28,106 nucleotides of DNA, from NCBI GenBank assembly GCA_934169775.1, contig CAKPOI010000019.1:1-28106 (forward strand). The letters run 5' to 3'. Origin of the DNA: an uncultured Clostridia bacterium. GTDB taxonomy: Bacteria; Bacillota; Clostridia; TANB77; CAG-508. Under the pieces are notes generated by a model, which saw only the letters and a program-made list of their open reading frames with translations, did no database searches and was not told where the DNA came from. Below, in pieces: positions 24,243 through 28,106 of the stretch (positions are counted from its first letter, which is position 1; the number at the start of each line of letters is the position of its first letter). Both the position numbers and the translations under genes were made by a program.

Positions 24243-24322
24243 TCTTATTTTCCCCCTCTTTTTTATTTATCTTTTTATTAATTTGCAAATATCTATCTGT
24301 CAAATATTAGTTCATCCTCTTT

Positions 24323-25066
24323 CTATCTACTATCTATTTCTAACAAGCTTTTCAAATAATTTCTTTTAGGATTTTTTAAATTTTTCAATTCTTCTGTTGT
24401 TCTACCTTTTTTTATAAAATGAATTTTTCCAAATTCAATTTCCAAGTTGTTCTCTTTTAAATATTTTAAATATTGTTCATAATATTCTTGCATTTGGACT
24501 CTAGTCATAGTTAAATTACCTTTTGCAAATATGATATATGTATGAACTTCCTGATCTGGTAAAGATATATATTTTATTTCAAAATGTTCTACTTGTTGCT
24601 TATCTTGTAAATTAATATTTACTTCCTCATAACATTCTCTTATTATTGTATTAAATATGTCTACTCCTCCATCTTTTATGTCATTCTTATCTGCACTTCC
24701 TCCTGATATTTGCATACAATATGGGAAAGAAGTATTTTCTGCCAACTCCCCTACTATATAATAATTATCACTAGTTTCTAGTAAACAGCCTGCAACTAAG
24801 CTACTGCAAGCATATTCTTTAGGTAAACCAATTCTTTCATCATATAAATAATGTGAATAATTAGATTTCTGACATGTAATTAATATTTGGTTACCATCTC
24901 TTTTACAGTCCCCCACACACATTAATTCTCCATTCCATAAATTTGGATTTTCTAATATACATTGATTCCAGAATTCTTCTATTTTTATTCTAATTTCTTT
25001 TGGTAGTTCAAATTTCTTATCCTCAACCTTTACTTCTATATTTGTTCCTTCTATATCTTTTATCAT
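24323..25066 (-). CDS. NUDIX hydrolase-like protein
   Basis: 247 aa. A Nudix box is readable near residues 120-155: ISGGSADKND, then GGVDIFNTIIRECYEEVNI, with the core R-E-x2-E-E-x-N-[IL]. The usual box is G-x5-E-x7-R-E-U-x-E-E-x-G-U. Here Asp stands at the first Glu, so activity may be altered. Residues 1-110 form an N-terminal extension (KIEEFWNQCILENPNLWNG) seen in larger NUDIX proteins acting on nucleotide diphosphate derivatives. The substrate cannot be told. ATG with GGAGATGATA upstream. Confidence 0.75.
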   Translation of the reverse strand: MIKDIEGTNIEVKVEDKKFELPKEIRIKIEEFWNQCILENPNLWNGELMCVGDCKRDGNQILITCQKSNYSHYLYDERIGLPKEYACSSLVAGCLLETSDNYYIVGELAENTSFPYCMQISGGSADKNDIKDGGVDIFNTIIRECYEEVNINLQDKQQVEHFEIKYISLPDQEVHTYIIFAKGNLTMTRVQMQEYYEQYLKYLKENNLEIEFGKIHFIKKGRTTEELKNLKNPKRNYLKSLLEIDSR

Positions 25067-25090
25067 ATTATCATCTCCATTTTATACTAC

Positions 25091-26488
25091 CTAATTTAAT
25101 TCATTTTTCAATTCTTTCCATCTTTCTTTTGTTATTAATACTTCTCTAGGCTTACTTCCTTGATATTCTGAAACGATACCCATTTTTTCCATTTGGTCTA
25201 TTATTCTTGCAGCTCTTGCATATCCCACTTTAAAACTTCTTTGTATAAATGAAGCAGAAACCTGACCTGTCTCTATAACAACCTCTATAGCTTCCACTAA
25301 AAAAGGATCCATTTCATTATCTCCACAAGCTTCCATAACGATTTTGTTATTATTTTCTATCTTATTTTCTGCTTCTTCATTTTCATATTTTTTAATTTTA
25401 TTTATTACATTATTAATATCATTGAACTTATCATTTTCCAGAATACTTTCTTCCTTTAATACTTTTTGTGATTGCAATACTTTTATCTGCTCTTTTAATA
25501 TATTGCCAACTCCTTTTCTTGATAACATTATACATTCATTAAAGCCTTTATCTCCATAAAACTTTATGTAAGAATAACTCATTATTGGATACTTTGGATT
25601 ATTGGCAAATCTTCTATCTGGTCCTCCACTCTTATTAACATATTTGTATGTATAATCTACCACTGTTCCATCACCTGGTTGCACTTCTTTTTCAACAAAA
25701 TTACCATCTGTAACATTGATTCCTAAATTTTCATATGATAAAGCACCTACTTTTTTACCTTCTATTATTAAGATTTTATCAGGGAAAAAATATAATTTTT
25801 GCTTACCTACTGGAATACATGGAATCTTCACATTTGTTTTTATATATCTAGGAACTTTATTGGTAATTGCAATAGCTTTTCTATTAACTAAGCTTGAAAC
25901 TCCTGAATTATATTTTGGGTTAACATTATAATTTTCTGATAAAATATACCATTTTCTTTTACAATTTGTTATTTCATCAAAAGAATTATAAAATTGTTGC
26001 AATCTTGATTCCATTTCTTCATCGATATCATAAAATATAATAGTAGTTTTTCTTTTATAATCTAAATATGCAAATATAATAAAAGACAATATAAATAGAT
26101 ATATATTAAATAAGAACAATAATGAAAACCATTTTAATGTCACTTTACTTTTATTATTCTTTATTTCTTCAATCAATTCTGCAGAAGAAGAATCGCAAAT
26201 TTCTTCTGTACTATATTCATCTAAGTCTTCCTTTTCACTTTTATATTTGTAGTTGTCTTGATTATATTTTTTTACATTTTGAACTTTATCATATTCATTT
26301 ATGTTTCTTGTTGAGTTTCCCCACGTCTTTTTATAGTATACACCATTTCTTCCAATTTGAACATAGTTTCCTCTTGGTCCTTTCCCTATTCTAAATCCTT
26401 TTATGCCAGTTGATACTCCAACTCCTAATTTAGAAAAATTAAACCTTAATCCACCTAAATTCACAGATTTTCTAAAATAAAATCCCAT
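25091..26488 (-). CDS. DUF4236 protein fused to an FtsK-gamma winged helix
   Basis: 465 aa. Residues 1-56 are a DUF4236 domain (GFYFRKSVNLGG, NFSKLGVGVSTG, GKGPRGNYVQIG). A charged linker and one or two membrane segments follow (about residues 118-145, LFLFNIYLFILSFIIFAYL). The middle part is unassigned. The last 70 residues match the FtsK gamma domain: DPFLVEAIEVVIETG, SASFIQRSFKVGYARAARIIDQMEKMGIV and GSKPREVLI. In FtsK/SpoIIIE that domain reads KOPS/SRS DNA motifs. Here it is attached to a non-motor membrane protein. Similar fusions are, as I recall, annotated in Firmicutes, but no function is known. Confidence 0.8.
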   Translation of the reverse strand: MGFYFRKSVNLGGLRFNFSKLGVGVSTGIKGFRIGKGPRGNYVQIGRNGVYYKKTWGNSTRNINEYDKVQNVKKYNQDNYKYKSEKEDLDEYSTEEICDSSSAELIEEIKNNKSKVTLKWFSLLFLFNIYLFILSFIIFAYLDYKRKTTIIFYDIDEEMESRLQQFYNSFDEITNCKRKWYILSENYNVNPKYNSGVSSLVNRKAIAITNKVPRYIKTNVKIPCIPVGKQKLYFFPDKILIIEGKKVGALSYENLGINVTDGNFVEKEVQPGDGTVVDYTYKYVNKSGGPDRRFANNPKYPIMSYSYIKFYGDKGFNECIMLSRKGVGNILKEQIKVLQSQKVLKEESILENDKFNDINNVINKIKKYENEEAENKIENNNKIVMEACGDNEMDPFLVEAIEVVIETGQVSASFIQRSFKVGYARAARIIDQMEKMGIVSEYQGSKPREVLITKERWKELKNELN

Positions 26489-26489
26489 A

Positions 26490-26690
26490 AAATCCCTCTT
26501 TTACTTTTATAATTTTCACTATCATATTTTTTCTCGTCCTTTAGAATTCTTTCTATCTATAATTTCTATTTCAAAATCTTCCAATTCTTCTTTAGCGATT
26601 ATTAGCTTTATCTTAGTTTTTTATTCATTTTATATTCTCTCTTTTTTCCTCTCAAAAAGTTCAAAGTTTCATTATCTTCTTTACTAGTGT
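26490..26690 (-). pseudogene. Remnant coding sequence after the broken ATPase
   Basis: On the minus strand short frames overlap: the tail of the ATPase (…LRGKKREYKMNKKLR, ending near 26621) and, in another frame, KIKLIIAKEELEDFEIEI continuing for about ten residues to a TGA near 26515. Both look like coding sequence but lack starts. I cannot name the second. This is a decayed junction of two genes. Confidence 0.35.
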
Positions 26691-26966
26691 CTCCTAAAAA
26701 TATTGTTTTAATCTGCTTCTATTCTTAGTATCGGATTTATAACCATTATCAGATGTAAAAATATAAATGTTGTTATTGACAAAATCTTGGCTAAACACTA
26801 AATGTATTTTCTTTATCCCCTCATCCACTATATTTTTATTATTTTCTATACTTCTAGCAAATGTAGTTTTTCCTGTTCCATTTGGGCCATATATAAATGA
26901 ATATCTTTTAGATATATCTACTCTAATTTTTTCATTCGTTTTTAAATTTTCGTACTCATATATCAT
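26622..26966 (-). pseudogene. N-terminal fragment of an AAA_13/OLD-like ATPase
   Basis: ATG at 26966. MIYEYENLKTNEKIRVDISKR is followed by Walker A YGPNGTGKTTFARSI (about residues 27-41) and VFSQDFVNNNIYIFTSDNGY. The frame stops at 26694, but another frame continues as IFLGDTSKEDNETLNF and LRGKKREYK, which reads as the same protein. The shift lies near the agcagattaaaaca stretch and needs a missing base (or two extra), not a skipped C at CGG. Only about 110 of an expected 500-plus residues remain. Whole proteins of this type serve in defence or repair (RloC/PrrC-like, OLD-like). This copy is dead. The 200 bases upstream hold nothing else. Confidence 0.65.
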
Positions 26967-27124
26967 ATTTCCTATATAGCATTAACTATATATTTTTACT
27001 TTTTCTACAATATATCATAAAATCCAATATTTTACAACAAATCATTATCTATTATAGCACTACGTTAAACAAACAATTGTTGATGTAATAAATAATATAT
27101 TACTAATTAGTAACAACATCTTTT

Positions 27125-27316
27125 ATTATATTTGTCTGCAATAATTCCAAATGGAATTTCTAGTAATAATCTAATACCAAATGCTATTCCTACAAAACTA
27201 ATATATTTACTTGATGTCAGTCCTCTTTCTATGTAAAATAATGTATCACAAATATAATACAAAATGAAAGTGGATAAAAATGTATGTATGTAAATTATAT
27301 TTCGTTGTTTTTATAG
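27125..27316 (-). pseudogene. N-terminal remnant of an MFS transporter
   Basis: ATG near 27316 gives MDTIKTTKYNLHTYIFIHF. After a one-base shift the frame continues ILYYICDTLFYIERGLTSS, KYISFVGIAFGIRLLLEIP and FGIIADKYNKR, then stops. The ERGL…EIP.G.IADKYNKR pattern is the first two helices and the loop 2-3 motif of the major facilitator superfamily. The break reads CAC TTT CAT TTT, not CGG, and about 85% of a transporter is missing, so this is true decay. Confidence 0.6.
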
Positions 27317-27324
27317 TATCCATT

Positions 27325-28106
27325 CTATATTTTCATCTCCATATTAAGTTTATTTTTACTAATTATATACTGCATTGATACTAATTGGTATATTGCAGAT
27401 ACCGCTAGTCCAATTGATGTACAAAATGGAGATGCAATAAATGAGCAAAATATTCTTAAAGTATTTGCAATTTGCTTACTTATTGTTGCTTTCATTGCAG
27501 AATATTCCATCTGTACAAATGTTAATTTAGTTATATAAACTGGATATAAATACATGCATATCAATTCTATACCTACTATAATTAATGTTGCTATTATATC
27601 AACTTTATAAAATGGATATAGTATAATCCACATTATAATACTTGATATAATCAATAGCCATACTAATTTTCTGCTATTTTTCATATGCTCTTTATACTAA
27701 ATTTCTTTTTTTGCAATATCAATTTGTGTCACTGTTTTTATTGCATCTGAAATATCCCACTGCGTGTCTGTTATTAATGTTCCAAATGATATTGCCAAAA
27801 TGTATTTTTCTCCAAAATCAAATGAATTTTTAAAGCCAAATAAATAAATTATAAACATGCTGATTTCTGCAAATAAATCCACCGAATCATATTTTATACA
27901 GTTAATAATATTTATTCCAAATTTCGTTTTTTCTATTGTTCTAGACATCATAATAATAACAAAAATACTTCCTAATATTATTAATCCTGTACCTGCTCCT
28001 AATACTACTCCTGAAAAAATGCTATTCTTATTTTTATCCTTAATCGCACTTATATTCGCACCTGTTCCAAAAACACTTTGTATAGCAGTTATAATAAATT
28101 GCGTTG
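27325..28106 (-). pseudogene. Multi-pass membrane protein split by one in-frame TAG (partial at window edge)
   Basis: A continuous frame enters from the right edge (frame fixed by codon 28104). It runs IQSVFGTGANISAIKDKNK, a Gly-rich helix (SGVVLGAGTGLIILGSIFV), and ITDTQWDISDAIKTVTQIDI, then stops at TAG 27697-27699. It reopens in the same frame five codons on, as MKNSRKLVWLLIISSIIMW, to a stop at 27325. At least six hydrophobic segments span both halves. FGTGANI and the overall pattern suggest a MATE/MOP-type exporter or relative, with low certainty. The ATG after the TAG has no proper ribosome site. It is probably a nonsense-mutated gene. Readthrough is possible but unsupported, since TAG is used as a genuine stop by rpmB. 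Confidence 0.55.

Noticed and set aside
26694..26760. CGG-type shift explaining the broken AAA ATPase
   Set aside because: The TCC GAT there is in frame as Ser-Asp. The break lies further on and needs the opposite kind of shift, and most of the gene is missing.
27697..27699. In-frame TAG as a reassigned or readthrough codon
   Set aside because: TAG is the real stop of rpmB and of the dUTPase-like gene, and this region is already decaying, so a nonsense mutation is simpler.

Overview
The window comes from a very AT-rich, spore-forming Firmicute, most likely an uncultured gut-type member of the Clostridia. The evidence is strong A/T bias, AGGAGG-type ribosome binding sites, a CIRCE/HrcA-type heat-shock operator, DisA/RadA, ClpP/ClpX/trigger factor, and a tiny spoVM gene convergent with rpmB, as I recall it in Bacillus. 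I saw no tRNA, rRNA or CRISPR array.

Layout. 1-1450 is accessory: the end of an unknown gene, a probable type I toxin-antitoxin locus (small membrane peptide plus a convergent small RNA), and a truncated transglutaminase-like ORF between two related repeats. 1454-4340 holds a dUTPase-like gene lacking its last motif, then groES-groEL behind a CIRCE operator. 4480-5250 holds an atypical orphan gene with its own promoter and terminator, followed by palindromes. 5297-8596 is a minus-strand radA-disA-cyclophilin cluster. Next come a repeat-motif small protein, mreB-mtaB, a plus-strand M14 peptidase, a large hairpin element and a CmpB-like membrane protein. 13634-17119 is tig-clpP-clpX. 17304-18964 has rpmB, spoVM, a 49-aa membrane peptide, nth and a Cys-rich peptide. 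From 19036 on the DNA is accessory: a RelE/RHH toxin-antitoxin pair, a heterodimeric ABC exporter, a P-loop kinase, a NUDIX protein, a DUF4236-FtsK-gamma fusion, and decayed remnants of an AAA ATPase and membrane transporters.

The main discovery is a recoding pattern. Three otherwise intact genes (radA, the second ABC subunit, the M14 peptidase) are broken only by single-base +1 frameshifts, five in total. Every one sits at an in-frame CGG codon, where skipping the C restores the frame and reads GGN as a glycine. By eye, intact genes in the window contain no in-frame CGG, except one codon in the atypical gene at 4522-4992. The simplest biological reading is that CGG is not read as arginine here, and that CGGN is decoded as glycine by +1 frameshifting or a four-base codon. 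A sequencing artefact has to be excluded, but the frame and strand specificity argue against it.
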